Virus record (IMG/VR): IMGVR_UViG_3300006871_000008
Location: 1 to 64,000 of that record
Source: a virus
Reading direction: 5' to 3' (one strand)
Length of the DNA stretch: 64,000 nucleotides
This document shows positions 21,093-29,001 of the stretch, in pieces. Position numbers and translations under genes: made by a program. Positions within the stretch are counted from its first letter, which is position 1; every line of letters starts with the position of its first letter. The notes beneath the pieces were generated by a model. The model saw only the letters and a list, made by a program, of their open reading frames with translations. It had not been told where the DNA came from and made no database searches.

Positions 21093-21095
21093 GGC

Positions 21096-21287
21096 TTAGA
21101 ACTTCCAATCTCCAAAGGTGTCGGCGAGCGCCGCGATATGCCAGATGTACAGAACGATGTACGCCACTATCGCGGTGTAAAAGGCCGCAAGACTGAACGG
21201 AAACGGATTCCCGTAAAGCCATGCGATCAGGTACGGCATCGACGCAAACAGCGTCGTAATCTGAAAGGCATTGAACACTCGTAACAT
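21096..21287 (-). CDS. Membrane protein, 63 aa, two predicted spans
   Basis: ATG 21287 is preceded by the leader GGAGAAACAA. MLRVFNAFQITTLFASMPYLIAWLYGNPFPFSLAAFYTAIVAYIVLYIWHIAALADTFG... has two hydrophobic segments (about 9-28 and 34-53). Function unknown. A terminator-like hairpin lies just upstream. Confidence 0.7.
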   Translation of the reverse strand: MLRVFNAFQITTLFASMPYLIAWLYGNPFPFSLAAFYTAIVAYIVLYIWHIAALADTFGDWKF

Positions 21288-21305
21288 TTGTTTCTCCAAA
21301 AGGGG

Positions 21306-21331
21306 AGGCCCCTGGCCGAAGCCAGGGGCCT
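21306..21331 (-). terminator. Strong hairpin behind the protease gene
   Basis: An 11-bp perfect stem (AGGCCCCTGGC with GCCAGGGGCCT) capped by a TTCG tetraloop on the minus strand, followed by CCCCTTTT. The T run is displaced, so it may act as a terminator or as an mRNA stabiliser. Confidence 0.6.
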
Positions 21332-21352
21332 ACAGCACACACCGGGCAGCGC

Positions 21353-22405
21353 TTACTTCGTAAACAGCGAACGCAGAATCGAACCGCCAGCAGGCGTCGG
21401 CTTCTGATTGTTGTTAATGACTCCGGCAGCAAAACCCTTCTCGAAGGCGATTGCTTCCGGTGTCTGACCGATCAGGAAGGGATAGGCTTCCTCGTCCGAG
21501 TCGCCGTGTGCGGGTTTCCTATCCGCAGCGGCAGCCTTGAACGTGGCTCCCGTATCCTCAACCTTGATCTTGGAAATCTCGTCCAGAGACGGCAGCTTGA
21601 CTTCGGGGTTAATGGCCCACTCAACTCCGGTTTTCTTGGCCCAACCGACTAGGCGGCGGGCAGGGACCGTGAAGTTGAATTGCTCGCCAGCACCACGAAC
21701 CAACATGCCGACGTATCGACCGTCGCTCTTGAGAAACACGCCGCCACCAGACGAACCGGGAAAGGCAGTCACGGTAGTCTGGTCGAAGATGACGCCGTTG
21801 GCTCCCAGGTCTAGCACGCGACCGATTTGGGACACAACGCCTGTAGTCAACGAGTTGCTACCGACTTGGCCCAAGAGACTGCCGACGTGGTACAACTCAG
21901 TGCCAATTGGCGGGATGGCTTCGTCCAGATAGAAGCTGGTCGTAATGTTCTCGCCGACGTAGTTCTTACGCCGAATGAGAAGCAGCGCCAAATCCTCGCC
22001 TTGACTCGCGTTGCTATAGCGAACCACGCGGGCGTTGAACTTCATTTCGCCGATGCGTCGGCCTTCCTCGGTGAATTCGCGGACCACTTCGGCATCCTCG
22101 AATTCGACCAACAGGCGGGGCGTGCCGCTATCCGGGTCAATGACGCTACGGGTTTTCTTCAAGCCGTCAACAACGTGTGCCGCCGTCCAGACGAACGTGA
22201 CGGTATCGCCGCCGTCCAGCTTGCGGGTGAACAACGTGCCTGAGCCTTGCGAGCGGCCAGCGCGGATTGTTACCGACGTGTCTTGCAAAGTTTGTACGAC
22301 GCCGCCAGTGGTCGGGGCGGTGGGACCGCCCTGGCCGAAGGCCGACGTAACCGACAGTGCCAGCGCAACTACGGTAGCTGCGATGCTAGTGAGAATCAGC
22401 TTCAT
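21353..22405 (-). CDS. Exported trypsin-like serine protease (S1 family)
   Basis: 350 aa from ATG 22405 (AAGGA upstream). Residues 1-26 are a Sec signal peptide ending AFGQG. The protease core shows the triad His77 (WTAAHVVDG), Asp138 (GEDLALLLI) and Ser219 (FPGSSGGGV). No PDZ domain is visible; about 100 C-terminal residues are of unknown fold. It would act outside the cytoplasm. An exported protease is unusual on a phage and could alter the host envelope or block other phages. Confidence 0.85.
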   Translation of the reverse strand: MKLILTSIAATVVALALSVTSAFGQGGPTAPTTGGVVQTLQDTSVTIRAGRSQGSGTLFTRKLDGGDTVTFVWTAAHVVDGLKKTRSVIDPDSGTPRLLVEFEDAEVVREFTEEGRRIGEMKFNARVVRYSNASQGEDLALLLIRRKNYVGENITTSFYLDEAIPPIGTELYHVGSLLGQVGSNSLTTGVVSQIGRVLDLGANGVIFDQTTVTAFPGSSGGGVFLKSDGRYVGMLVRGAGEQFNFTVPARRLVGWAKKTGVEWAINPEVKLPSLDEISKIKVEDTGATFKAAAADRKPAHGDSDEEAYPFLIGQTPEAIAFEKGFAAGVINNNQKPTPAGGSILRSLFTK

Positions 22406-22712
22406 TCGTGGGTTCCTTCGATTCAAGGGATTGTTTACCGAACGCCGCCAGCAACATTGCGGGCGGGACTTGCTCGCGGTTTACAATGGCCGTTAATACC
22501 ATCGTAAGCCGCCTGATTGCAACGACTAACGCCGCAGGCGAGCGTGTGTTAGCGTCATAAAGTTGCACGTCTTGTTTGACCGTCACCCCTAACGCTTGGC
22601 ACACTTCGCCAGTCGCCGTGAGTAGGTGGCGGGAAACGTCTGCGTCCTTCAAAGCATTGAAGGCCGCGATTGCGGACTCTTTGTTGTTTGGCTGTTGTTG
22701 ATTGTCTGCCAT
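22386..22712 (-). CDS. Unknown 108-aa protein
   Basis: MADNQQQPNNKESAIAAFNALKDADVSRHLLTATGEVCQALGVTVKQ... is helical with a Gln/Asn-rich N-terminus and no recognised family. It overlaps the protease start by 20 nt, so the two are probably translated together. Confidence 0.65.
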   Translation of the reverse strand: MADNQQQPNNKESAIAAFNALKDADVSRHLLTATGEVCQALGVTVKQDVQLYDANTRSPAALVVAIRRLTMVLTAIVNREQVPPAMLLAAFGKQSLESKEPTNEADSH

Positions 22713-22724
22713 GTAATCCTCGGC

Positions 22725-22877
22725 TTAGCCTACAATGTAGGGCATATCGTCTTTGCCGTATGCCATCAGGCCGAATACAACGCCGACTGCGAACACCGCG
22801 AAAGCGGTGAAGCCAGACAGTCCGGTGTGCGGACACAATGGAGCGAGCATCAACACGGTTGGAATCACGTACTTCAT
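22725..22877 (-). CDS. Small membrane protein, 50 aa
   Basis: ATG 22877 has GGAG 6 nt upstream. MKYVIPTVLMLAPLCPHTGLSGFTAFAVFAVGVVFGLMAYGKDD... contains two hydrophobic segments (3-14 and 23-40). It fills a gap otherwise free of genes. Function unknown. Confidence 0.6.
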   Translation of the reverse strand: MKYVIPTVLMLAPLCPHTGLSGFTAFAVFAVGVVFGLMAYGKDDMPYIVG

Positions 22878-22930
22878 TGGTATCTCCGATTAGTTGAACG
22901 GTTGATCGGACGCGAGTTAGGGGTAGCGAA

Positions 22931-23422
22931 TCATGGTGGTGCTTCCTTTATGAAGAAAAGGCCCTCAATCGGCGTACCGCAATCATCAAACGCTGCCTGC
23001 ATGATGCCGCCCTTGGGCGGAACCTTCCAGCCGGTTGCTTTCAGGAAGTTGCACGCGATAAGGTTGTTAATGGGAACGATGCACGTTGCCCGCTTCATGC
23101 GCTTGTCTCGCATCAAACGGTCAATCCATCCCACCATCGACTTGCCTAAGCCTTGTCGCCGATACTTTGGCGTGACTGACAATCGCAGCACTTTTAACTG
23201 GCTGCCATCAATCTCATAGGCAGTGAAGGCGATGGGAAGGGAATGTCTCGTAATACAGATTGCGTTTTGAGCCGGGTCATTGGCGAGTTTACGCCAATCT
23301 TCCAAGTCCCAAGCGTTGTCGTAGCCCTTTACATCAATCTGCATCAAATGAACAGTGTCTTGCGGTTCAGCATTTCGTAAGTGCAAACTCACGTTAGTTT
23401 TCCACCATTGCAACGGGTTCAT
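22931..23422 (-). CDS. GNAT-family N-acetyltransferase
   Basis: 163 aa from ATG 23422. Motif A LSVTPKYRRQGLGKSMVGWI (acetyl-CoA binding, R/Q-x-x-G-x-G/A) and the following VPINNLIACNFLKATGWKV motif are typical of RimI-like GNATs. These enzymes move acetyl from acetyl-CoA to an amine. The substrate is unknown. The gene overlaps its upstream neighbour by 29 nt. Confidence 0.8.
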   Translation of the reverse strand: MNPLQWWKTNVSLHLRNAEPQDTVHLMQIDVKGYDNAWDLEDWRKLANDPAQNAICITRHSLPIAFTAYEIDGSQLKVLRLSVTPKYRRQGLGKSMVGWIDRLMRDKRMKRATCIVPINNLIACNFLKATGWKVPPKGGIMQAAFDDCGTPIEGLFFIKEAPP

Positions 23423-23660
23423 TCGTGTTCTCAATGCTCACTACGGGCGACGTTGACCGGGCCTTCCCGAACAACTTTCCATCCCAAAAGATATTGAGCC
23501 GCTCCCCAACAACCGGCCCATCAATTCGGATGAAGTTACGCCACTCGCCGTCAGCCGCATTCTTGGACACAGTTGAGGCGTCCCCGGTCACACGCCGGGC
23601 ACGTAAATGTACTAGGTCAACTTCGTAAATCGACCCGGTTTCGGTAGTCACTCGAAGCAT
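23394..23660 (-). CDS. Unknown 88-aa protein
   Basis: MLRVTTETGSIYEVDLVHLRARRVTGDAS... starts within the final codons of the NifU-like gene. It is a beta-rich small protein whose opening (MLRVTTETGSIYEVDL) is common among phage accessory proteins. Function unknown. Confidence 0.65.
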   Translation of the reverse strand: MLRVTTETGSIYEVDLVHLRARRVTGDASTVSKNAADGEWRNFIRIDGPVVGERLNIFWDGKLFGKARSTSPVVSIENTNEPVAMVEN

Positions 23661-24103
23661 TGTTTTAGCGCCTTCAATGGAAGTAGGCAGCAACCCAGGC
23701 GCACCGGGATTGGCGTGCCTTCGTACAGGGCCAGCATGTCGGCGGGCGTCAGCCGGGCCACTTGAGCGAGCGACTTGCCGATCAAGGACTCACAGAGCAT
23801 TTCCGCTCCGGCTTCGCACAGCACGCACGCACGGCCACTATGCCTTGCATCCACAATTATACCATCGGTCGGGAGAATGTCAAGTTTCACCACGTCCCCG
23901 CAGCTAGGATTCTCGGCTTCGCCGTAAACGGCAATCGGCAACAGCCCGTCAATACTGCCACGATGCTTCTGATTCTCCCAAGCCGCAATGATCTTTTCTT
24001 CGTTCACGCCGGTTTTAGTCCTATTCGGAAGTGGTGTCGGCTTCGGGCCTTCCGTGTGAATAGCCCGATAAACCATTCGGAACATCGTGTCGCCAGGAAT
24101 CAT
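23648..24103 (-). CDS. IscU/NifU/SufU-like iron-sulfur scaffold homologue
   Basis: 151 aa. The three conserved cysteine regions of the family are in order: ENPSCGDVVKLDI (Cys68, Asp70), ARHSGRACVLCEAGAEMLCE (Cys93) and RLGCCLLPLKAL (Cys138 after Arg135). A GKSL segment (109-112) lies between them as in SufU. The family assembles Fe-S clusters or, for zinc SufU, relays sulfur. The extra cysteines (96, 104, 139) are unusual. No cysteine desulfurase is nearby, so it would depend on host enzymes. An internal promoter lies at 23856-23883. Confidence 0.8.
   Translation of the reverse strand: MIPGDTMFRMVYRAIHTEGPKPTPLPNRTKTGVNEEKIIAAWENQKHRGSIDGLLPIAVYGEAENPSCGDVVKLDILPTDGIIVDARHSGRACVLCEAGAEMLCESLIGKSLAQVARLTPADMLALYEGTPIPVRLGCCLLPLKALKQCFE
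23856..23883 (-). promoter_or_regulatory. Internal promoter in the NifU-like gene
   Basis: TTGACA (23883-23878), 16-bp spacer, TATAAT (23861-23856), within coding sequence. It could supply extra transcription of 23394-23660 and the acetyltransferase. Confidence 0.65.
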
Positions 24104-25077
24104 CGGGTGACTTCAAGGAAGTATCGGCCTTCGGGAGTGTCCTGCGTGATGGCTGAGGCTTGAGCGTCCAGCAACTCGCATCGCTCACGGCTTTCCTCAA
24201 CCGTCAAGTCGGTGAAGATATGATTGTTCTCGATTGCTTTCCAAGCGGCTTGATACCGCTGGCTAAGTCCACGCTGCCAAGCGCCCGACACGCGGGCGGA
24301 GAAGGCGGCAACACGCAGCAACGGCTGCTGGTCTGCGACCGGCTTGGCAACGATTTGGTGAACAGCCATAACCACGTTCTCGTCGCCTACAGGCTCGCCA
24401 AGCATCCAGGCGTAGGTCGATAGTTGATCGGCCCACTCGATATTGCTTTCTTCAAGGAAGCCTTCGTGGATTGTGAGGCCGCGATGATCGACCGCCCGGT
24501 ATTCGGGATGGGGGTTGCCTGCCCCTCGACTCGGCTTCGCACGGTCAGCGGTCCAGCCGTCCGCAACCAGTGAATAATACTTGCAGGGACTCGTCGGATA
24601 CTTGGAGCAGTAGCCATTGACTTTCCAATCGAAAATGACGTGAACGCCGCACTTGTGGAAGAATCGGCAGTCTGGCTTGCCAAGCAGCGGCACGCCGTCG
24701 ATCACTTGCTCAATCTCAAACTCGAATTGCGGCGGACGGTCGCTCTCTTGCAGCAAAGCGTCAAGAGCCGCGAACGCACCGGATTGAACGTAGGAGTCGA
24801 AGATATACTTCCCGGCGTCAACCGCGAAGTCCCGATTGTGCGGCTCGACCGACCGGGTGAACAGGTAATCGAACGTGTACTTCTCGTCACGCCGGGCAAA
24901 GGCCCTCCAATACAACTCCGACTTGCAGTAGGCATCGAAGGCCGACCCCACACTCATTGGGGGCGTCTGCGGAATCTTCGGCGGGCGATTCTCACAGAGA
25001 TATGTCAAATAGAATTCGTCTCGATTTTCCTCGAAACGACCCAACGACGACGGACTGAGGAACTTCGGCTTTCGCAT
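24100..25077 (-). CDS. PD-(D/E)XK nuclease (RecB/Cas4-like)
   Basis: 325 aa. The N-terminus LSPSSLGRFEENRDEFYLTY is the typical motif I region of RecB-type nucleases. LLGKPDCRFFHKCGVHVIFDWKV carries the catalytic D...DWK, and IEWADQLSTYAWML the QxxxY motif. These metal-dependent nucleases resect DNA ends in recombination. A host recombination partner gene is not next to it. It leads a unit with its own promoter and is translationally coupled to the NifU-like gene. Confidence 0.85.
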   Translation of the reverse strand: MRKPKFLSPSSLGRFEENRDEFYLTYLCENRPPKIPQTPPMSVGSAFDAYCKSELYWRAFARRDEKYTFDYLFTRSVEPHNRDFAVDAGKYIFDSYVQSGAFAALDALLQESDRPPQFEFEIEQVIDGVPLLGKPDCRFFHKCGVHVIFDWKVNGYCSKYPTSPCKYYSLVADGWTADRAKPSRGAGNPHPEYRAVDHRGLTIHEGFLEESNIEWADQLSTYAWMLGEPVGDENVVMAVHQIVAKPVADQQPLLRVAAFSARVSGAWQRGLSQRYQAAWKAIENNHIFTDLTVEESRERCELLDAQASAITQDTPEGRYFLEVTR

Positions 25078-25106
25078 TAAATGGCTCCGGTAAAGGCTAT
25101 ATCCTT

Positions 25107-25135
25107 ATTATAGCCGATACAGTCGATCTTGTCAA
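25107..25135 (-). promoter_or_regulatory. Sigma70-type promoter
   Basis: TTGACA (25135-25130), 17-bp spacer, TATAAT (25112-25107). Leader of about 25 nt to the nuclease ATG at 25077. Confidence 0.8.
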
Positions 25136-25145
25136 TACCTATTCC

Positions 25146-25742
25146 CTACAATCCTTGTGCCCCGCGCGGTACGTGGGTAAGCGGGTTGTCCGACCCCGCT
25201 CCCAGGGGGACGTAGCTAGGAAACTGCTGAGTCTCACCCCAAGGCCCCTTGTATCGCAGGGCGTCCACCCAGGCTTCGTGACAGGCTTTGACCCACTTGG
25301 CATCTTCCAGGGCATTATGCTTTGTACCATCCTGCTTGGGTCGAATAAAGGCCGGGTCACGGTCTAGCTCTTGCCGCAAGTCCAAAGGCCGCTTGGGGAA
25401 GTGGGCCGGTCGCCCGATCATTGGGCCGTAAAGCTGGCACAGCGCCACCCAATCGTAGGCCGGATACCAGCCCCAAATCTCCGGCGATTCCGCCTTGTCC
25501 CATAGGCCAGGACCGTGCAGGAAATCCGACACTTCGGCGGCTATTACCGCCCTTGATTTACGGACCAGTCGGCTCGGTATATGAGCAAGAACGCGACTGC
25601 GTAGCCAATCAGTTGCCCGGCTTTCATCAAACTCGCCAGAGACAGCATAGTATTCTTTCCCGTCTTGATTGACGATGCCGATACTGATTAAGTCGATGGA
25701 CTTGCCATCATCCAGAAACTCAGTGTCGAAGTAGAATCTCAT
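25146..25742 (-). CDS. 3'-5' exoribonuclease-like protein (Rv2179c type)
   Basis: 198 aa. MRFYFDTEFLDDGKSIDLISIGIV has the D-E pair of an RNase H-fold exonuclease with the characteristic TEFLDDG-x-x-IDLISIGIV text of the Rv2179c-like family, and the C-terminal half has KHNALEDAKW with the final H...D residues. Activity on RNA is known for family members; use here in mRNA turnover is inferred. Confidence 0.8.
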   Translation of the reverse strand: MRFYFDTEFLDDGKSIDLISIGIVNQDGKEYYAVSGEFDESRATDWLRSRVLAHIPSRLVRKSRAVIAAEVSDFLHGPGLWDKAESPEIWGWYPAYDWVALCQLYGPMIGRPAHFPKRPLDLRQELDRDPAFIRPKQDGTKHNALEDAKWVKACHEAWVDALRYKGPWGETQQFPSYVPLGAGSDNPLTHVPRGAQGL

Positions 25743-25942
25743 TTCTTACCCCACAGCCACCAGTTACGGAAAGCCAGCAGGCAGAACACGACGCAGATAA
25801 AGCATAGTTCGGTCTGGCCGGTTTCCCAAGCTACCAGTGTGTATAGCGCTTCGCCCGCGATGCTGAACAGGAAGGCGTTACGCCACTTGTAGCCAATGAG
25901 CCACAAGCCAAGGACGATCAGAATGTTGGCAATCCAAAGCAT
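25739..25942 (-). CDS. Membrane protein, 67 aa
   Basis: MLWIANILIVLGLWLIGYKWRNAFLFSIAGEALYTLVAWETGQTELCFICVVFCLLAFRNWWLWGKK has three hydrophobic segments. The GYKWRNAFLFSIAGEALYT text faintly recalls NMN-transporter PnuC repeats, but the protein is far too short for one. GGAG lies 5 nt before the ATG; a GTG 6 nt further up is an alternative start. Confidence 0.65.
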   Translation of the reverse strand: MLWIANILIVLGLWLIGYKWRNAFLFSIAGEALYTLVAWETGQTELCFICVVFCLLAFRNWWLWGKK

Positions 25943-25944
25943 TG

Positions 25945-26283
25945 TCACTCCGGGAATTGAGGGGTGTAGAGAGTCGGGCCGCTATCCCGCGCGAAGCGAC
26001 TTAGCGCATCGAGCAGCGACGTTGCAGCAGGATTGTGACGCAAGTAAATTGTTCCGTTCGGATTGGGCCTGCCCAACGCTTGCAATTCTTGGAAGCACTG
26101 GATTGCGTGTGTGGAGACTAGCAAATCGCTGTCATACAATCGCAGCAGGCAGAGCCGTACTAGCGTCCGACAAGGGCCGGGATAGTCCTTGTGAACGTAG
26201 TGGCACTGGTCCGAACCGTCGTATGAAATACACAGCGACGGCGGCGTGCCTTCCGGGTCGTAGCTAAGAATGTCAAACTGCAT
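25945..26283 (-). CDS. Unknown 112-aa protein
   Basis: Starts at ATG 26283 overlapping the upstream stop. MQFDILSYDPEGTPPSLCISYDGSDQCHYVHKDYPGPCRTLVRLCLLRLYDSD... looks like a folded alpha/beta domain with several Cys residues. No family recognised. Confidence 0.65.
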   Translation of the reverse strand: MQFDILSYDPEGTPPSLCISYDGSDQCHYVHKDYPGPCRTLVRLCLLRLYDSDLLVSTHAIQCFQELQALGRPNPNGTIYLRHNPAATSLLDALSRFARDSGPTLYTPQFPE

Positions 26284-26563
26284 GGTTCTCAAATCCCGCG
26301 CGCTGTGGCGCTCCGTGGTGTTCCATAGCAGACACCCCAAGGGCCGCTATCTTTCTCAGCAAATCGCACTTCTCTGTCACTTGCTCTTTATCGCCGGTTG
26401 TGGCGGCAAGCACTTTCAACTTACCCACGTACACGTCTAGGTACAGGGCGAATTCATCAATCGTTCGACCCTTACGGTGGCCGGCGTCACTACCCCACCG
26501 ATAGTCCTGATACGCACGCTCTGTGTCGATTGCTTCATACACTTGCTGGCGAGTTGCTGACAT
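26273..26563 (-). CDS. Unknown 96-aa phage protein with ERAYQDYRWG motif
   Basis: MSATRQQVYEAIDTERAYQDYRWGSDAGHRKGRTIDEFALYL... is a helical protein. The ERxYQDxxWG phrase followed by a helical bundle recurs in small phage proteins of MazG-like appearance, but metal-binding EExxE motifs are not evident. RBS GGAGAGCAAC precedes the ATG. Function not assigned. Confidence 0.65.
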   Translation of the reverse strand: MSATRQQVYEAIDTERAYQDYRWGSDAGHRKGRTIDEFALYLDVYVGKLKVLAATTGDKEQVTEKCDLLRKIAALGVSAMEHHGAPQRAGFENHAV

Positions 26564-26786
26564 TGTTGCTCTCCGGGGTATAAGTCATAACGCCCCAACC
26601 CTTTTCGACAAACGACCGATACCAAACGGTCTGTCGGAACGTGGGTTGAGTCATGGCGACGACCTTACCGTAAGGCCACGCCTTCATCCAGTCGTTGATT
26701 AGCCGCACAACCATATCGTCCGGGGCTTCGTAAAAGCCAGTCGGCCCGTCGTGCGTTAGCTCTTGATAGAATAGCAGGACTGTCAT
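26535..26786 (-). CDS. Unknown 83-aa protein
   Basis: MTVLLFYQELTHDGPTGFYEAPDDMVVRLINDWMKAWPYGKVVAM... starts in an overlap with the ligase stop and overlaps the next gene by 29 nt. Alpha/beta character, no motif recognised. Confidence 0.65.
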   Translation of the reverse strand: MTVLLFYQELTHDGPTGFYEAPDDMVVRLINDWMKAWPYGKVVAMTQPTFRQTVWYRSFVEKGWGVMTYTPESNNVSNSPASV

Positions 26787-27850
26787 TCCTCGGCCCTCAC
26801 TCGAAAGTAGCGGGCCTCTTTAGGCAGACCCTTGTTCGTGAACCGGCCACAATAGGTGAACGTGATTTGTTGTCCTAGTTTGAAATGCTTGCCAAGGAAA
26901 TCGGCAGGCATGTCAACCCCAGGATGCTCAGAGGCGAACGCCGTCATTGCGGGCGTGGCAAACTCTCGTTCGGCATCGTTCAGGCCGGAAAGTTCCAGCC
27001 GCTTCCCGCCGTAGTCTAGGATGAGCGCACCGATCTTGCCCAGGTGCTTCGACCCCTTACCCGTCTTGCGGCCCGACGTGAAGCCGACCAGTACGCCTTC
27101 GGCGTCGTCGAGTGGCTTGTACTTTAGGACGTTGCGGCTCCGCTTCGGCTCGTAGCAAGTGTGCGGGTGACGAACAACCAGCCCCTCGCCGCCAGCCGAC
27201 GTGACTTTGCGGAACAGCCCATCGAGTTGCTTGCGTGCCCGTTCTTCGTCAAGGTCCAGCTTCGTCTGATGGTGCAAATAGATGCGCCCCTCGGATTCAA
27301 GATTCTCGTTGAGAAACACCAGCGTTTCCTCGAACGTCGCTTCGGGCGGCGTCGATACATACTCGGCCAGGATGGAGTCGTCAATCGAATTCTTCATCCA
27401 AGCCTCAATATCCGAGAAGCTGATATTCTTCTGGAAGTTGGGGTCGTTGATTCGGCGTGTCTTGAACACCGAAGGCAACGGTGGCGAATCAAAGACGGCA
27501 TAGCTTACCGCCTTCCACGCTTCCGGGTCAGCTTCGTGTTCGCCGAGTACCGACCGGCCTTCCTCAAGAGAGTTGGCGTATAGTTCGCCGTCGAGAGGAA
27601 AGCAAGGAAGCTGGTTCAAGAACCAGTCCGGTGCTGCAATCACGTTGCCGTAGCGGGACCACAGACCCGTCGCCACCGGCTTATATGACTTGTCAAGATT
27701 GGCCCACGGCACAGCGGGAGTCGCCCGGTCGCGGGTCAGTCCGCCGTCCCAAAAGCAGCGTGTGCCATCCAGCTTCTCGCTGGCGTACCACCCCGCCACT
27801 TCGTATCGGTCGGCTTCGTATTTGTGTGCTAGTTGAAGGAACGCTGACAT
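26783..27850 (-). CDS. ATP-dependent DNA ligase
   Basis: 355 aa. Motif I ASEKLDGTR supplies the adenylated Lys26; PLDGELY is motif III, GGEGLVVR motif IV and VLKYKPL motif V. The C-terminal part (EGVLVGFTSGRKTGKGSKHLG, then TFTYCGRFTNKG...RYFRVR) is the OB-fold domain. It seals nicks in double-stranded DNA and would join Okazaki fragments with the phage polymerase. An insertion of about 100 residues lies between motif III and motif IV. Confidence 0.9.
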   Translation of the reverse strand: MSAFLQLAHKYEADRYEVAGWYASEKLDGTRCFWDGGLTRDRATPAVPWANLDKSYKPVATGLWSRYGNVIAAPDWFLNQLPCFPLDGELYANSLEEGRSVLGEHEADPEAWKAVSYAVFDSPPLPSVFKTRRINDPNFQKNISFSDIEAWMKNSIDDSILAEYVSTPPEATFEETLVFLNENLESEGRIYLHHQTKLDLDEERARKQLDGLFRKVTSAGGEGLVVRHPHTCYEPKRSRNVLKYKPLDDAEGVLVGFTSGRKTGKGSKHLGKIGALILDYGGKRLELSGLNDAEREFATPAMTAFASEHPGVDMPADFLGKHFKLGQQITFTYCGRFTNKGLPKEARYFRVRAEE

Positions 27851-27853
27851 TGA

Positions 27854-28822
27854 TTAGAACCTTGTGCTTTCTTCGTCGATGAAGGTCATTGCCACGTCAC
27901 CACCACGGACTTGCAGGCGCTCGGACGGGACCACACCGCCCACCCTCAAACGGGCGGTACGATCTTCGGCTTGCCGTCGAGGGCCAGGAAATTCCGGGCG
28001 GCTGCGTCGTGGGCGGCGCTGCACGGCATTAGCCGCACGCTGTCCACGGTCGCTATCGGGTGCTGATGTTCCGCACTGAGGCACGGTGCGTCGGCGGGCA
28101 TCACGCACGCCATCCATTCGAGCCGAAGCGGCTCTGGCTCGCATTTCCGGCGTAGCCATTGCCCGCCTGAATTCCTTGCTGGTCATAGCCTGTCGCAACG
28201 TGTCATCGTCCGCGATAGCGAGCAGCAATTGGTATTGCTCCGCACCGCCAGACAGCAACTTCGCCGACAGACGACGACGCCCATCAACTTGTGCAGCGTA
28301 AAAGTGTTCCGTGCTGCCTCTATGCCGCCGCAATTCGTGAGTGTACTCTGCTTCGGTCAGCATCCGGTGAACCATCAACTCGCCCGACCGAACCCTAAAC
28401 GTGAAAATTCTCCGCTGCCCATCTTGCACGCCATCCTCAAGGAATACTTCAACCGCCCCGACAGTTGCGGCATCCGTGTACGGGCCAGGAATCTCGTAGA
28501 GAATCTGGCATTGGGTGTAGCCCTGATTATACAGCGCTTGTTCAGCTTTCTCAATAGAGAAGGTTCGCAGAACCGCCGCCGCCTGTTGCGTGCCGCGAAC
28601 AGATCGGGCCGACGTAAAGGTAATTGTGTGAGCATTGGCTACCGGCTGTGGCATTTGTTCCTCGCGGTCTAAATCTGACCAATTGCCCCACGAATTCGAG
28701 AAGCCGCGATATGCGCGTGCTGCTTCGGCGAGGGTTTGGGCTTGAGCCTGAAACGCATTTCTGGCTTCCTCCCAAGCAGGGTTATGTTGGATTGTAAATT
28801 CGAGTGTTTGTTCGCTTGGCAT
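27854..28822 (-). CDS. Unknown 322-aa protein, leaderless
   Basis: ATG 28822 is 6 nt after TATAAT. The N-terminal half appears helical (PAWEEARNAFQAQAQTLAEAARAYRG), and HAQ-type motifs are absent. Residues 90-230 look folded (TFSIEKAEQALYNQGYTQCQILYEI). The last 90 residues are Arg/Pro-rich and low complexity, ending DVAMTFIDEESTRF. No family recognised. It leads the ligase unit. Confidence 0.65.
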   Translation of the reverse strand: MPSEQTLEFTIQHNPAWEEARNAFQAQAQTLAEAARAYRGFSNSWGNWSDLDREEQMPQPVANAHTITFTSARSVRGTQQAAAVLRTFSIEKAEQALYNQGYTQCQILYEIPGPYTDAATVGAVEVFLEDGVQDGQRRIFTFRVRSGELMVHRMLTEAEYTHELRRHRGSTEHFYAAQVDGRRRLSAKLLSGGAEQYQLLLAIADDDTLRQAMTSKEFRRAMATPEMRARAASARMDGVRDARRRTVPQCGTSAPDSDRGQRAANAVQRRPRRSRPEFPGPRRQAEDRTARLRVGGVVPSERLQVRGGDVAMTFIDEESTRF

Positions 28823-28828
28823 ATCTGA

Positions 28829-28856
28829 ATTATACACCATTACCCGCCGCTGTCAA
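28829..28856 (-). promoter_or_regulatory. Promoter placed for a leaderless transcript
   Basis: TTGACA (28856-28851), 16-bp spacer, TATAAT (28834-28829), then 6 nt to ATG 28822. Confidence 0.85.
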
Positions 28857-28860
28857 GAGA

Positions 28861-29001
28861 TTATTTTCTCTTGACAACGGGGCGAAGCTGCTCGGCTTTG
28901 CGTCGAATTGGGTCAGACTTGGGGCGTTGGATTGGCACTAAGCCAAGCATAACGCTCACTCGCTGCGCCCGTTTGGACGGCCTGCGTCGTTTCGGTTTCA
29001 T
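28861..29001 (-). CDS. Small basic protein, 46 aa
   Basis: ATG 29001 overlaps the sigma factor stop (ATGA) and has GGAAAGGAAG upstream. MKPKRRRPSKRAQRVSVMLGLVPIQRPKSDPIRRKAEQLRPVVKRK is one third Lys or Arg. It could bind DNA or RNA polymerase beside the sigma factor; its real function is unknown. Confidence 0.65.
   Translation of the reverse strand: MKPKRRRPSKRAQRVSVMLGLVPIQRPKSDPIRRKAEQLRPVVKRK

Noticed and set aside
25739-25942. A PnuC-type nicotinamide riboside transporter
   Set aside because: Only a short stretch resembles the family, and the protein has 67 residues against about 200 in PnuC.
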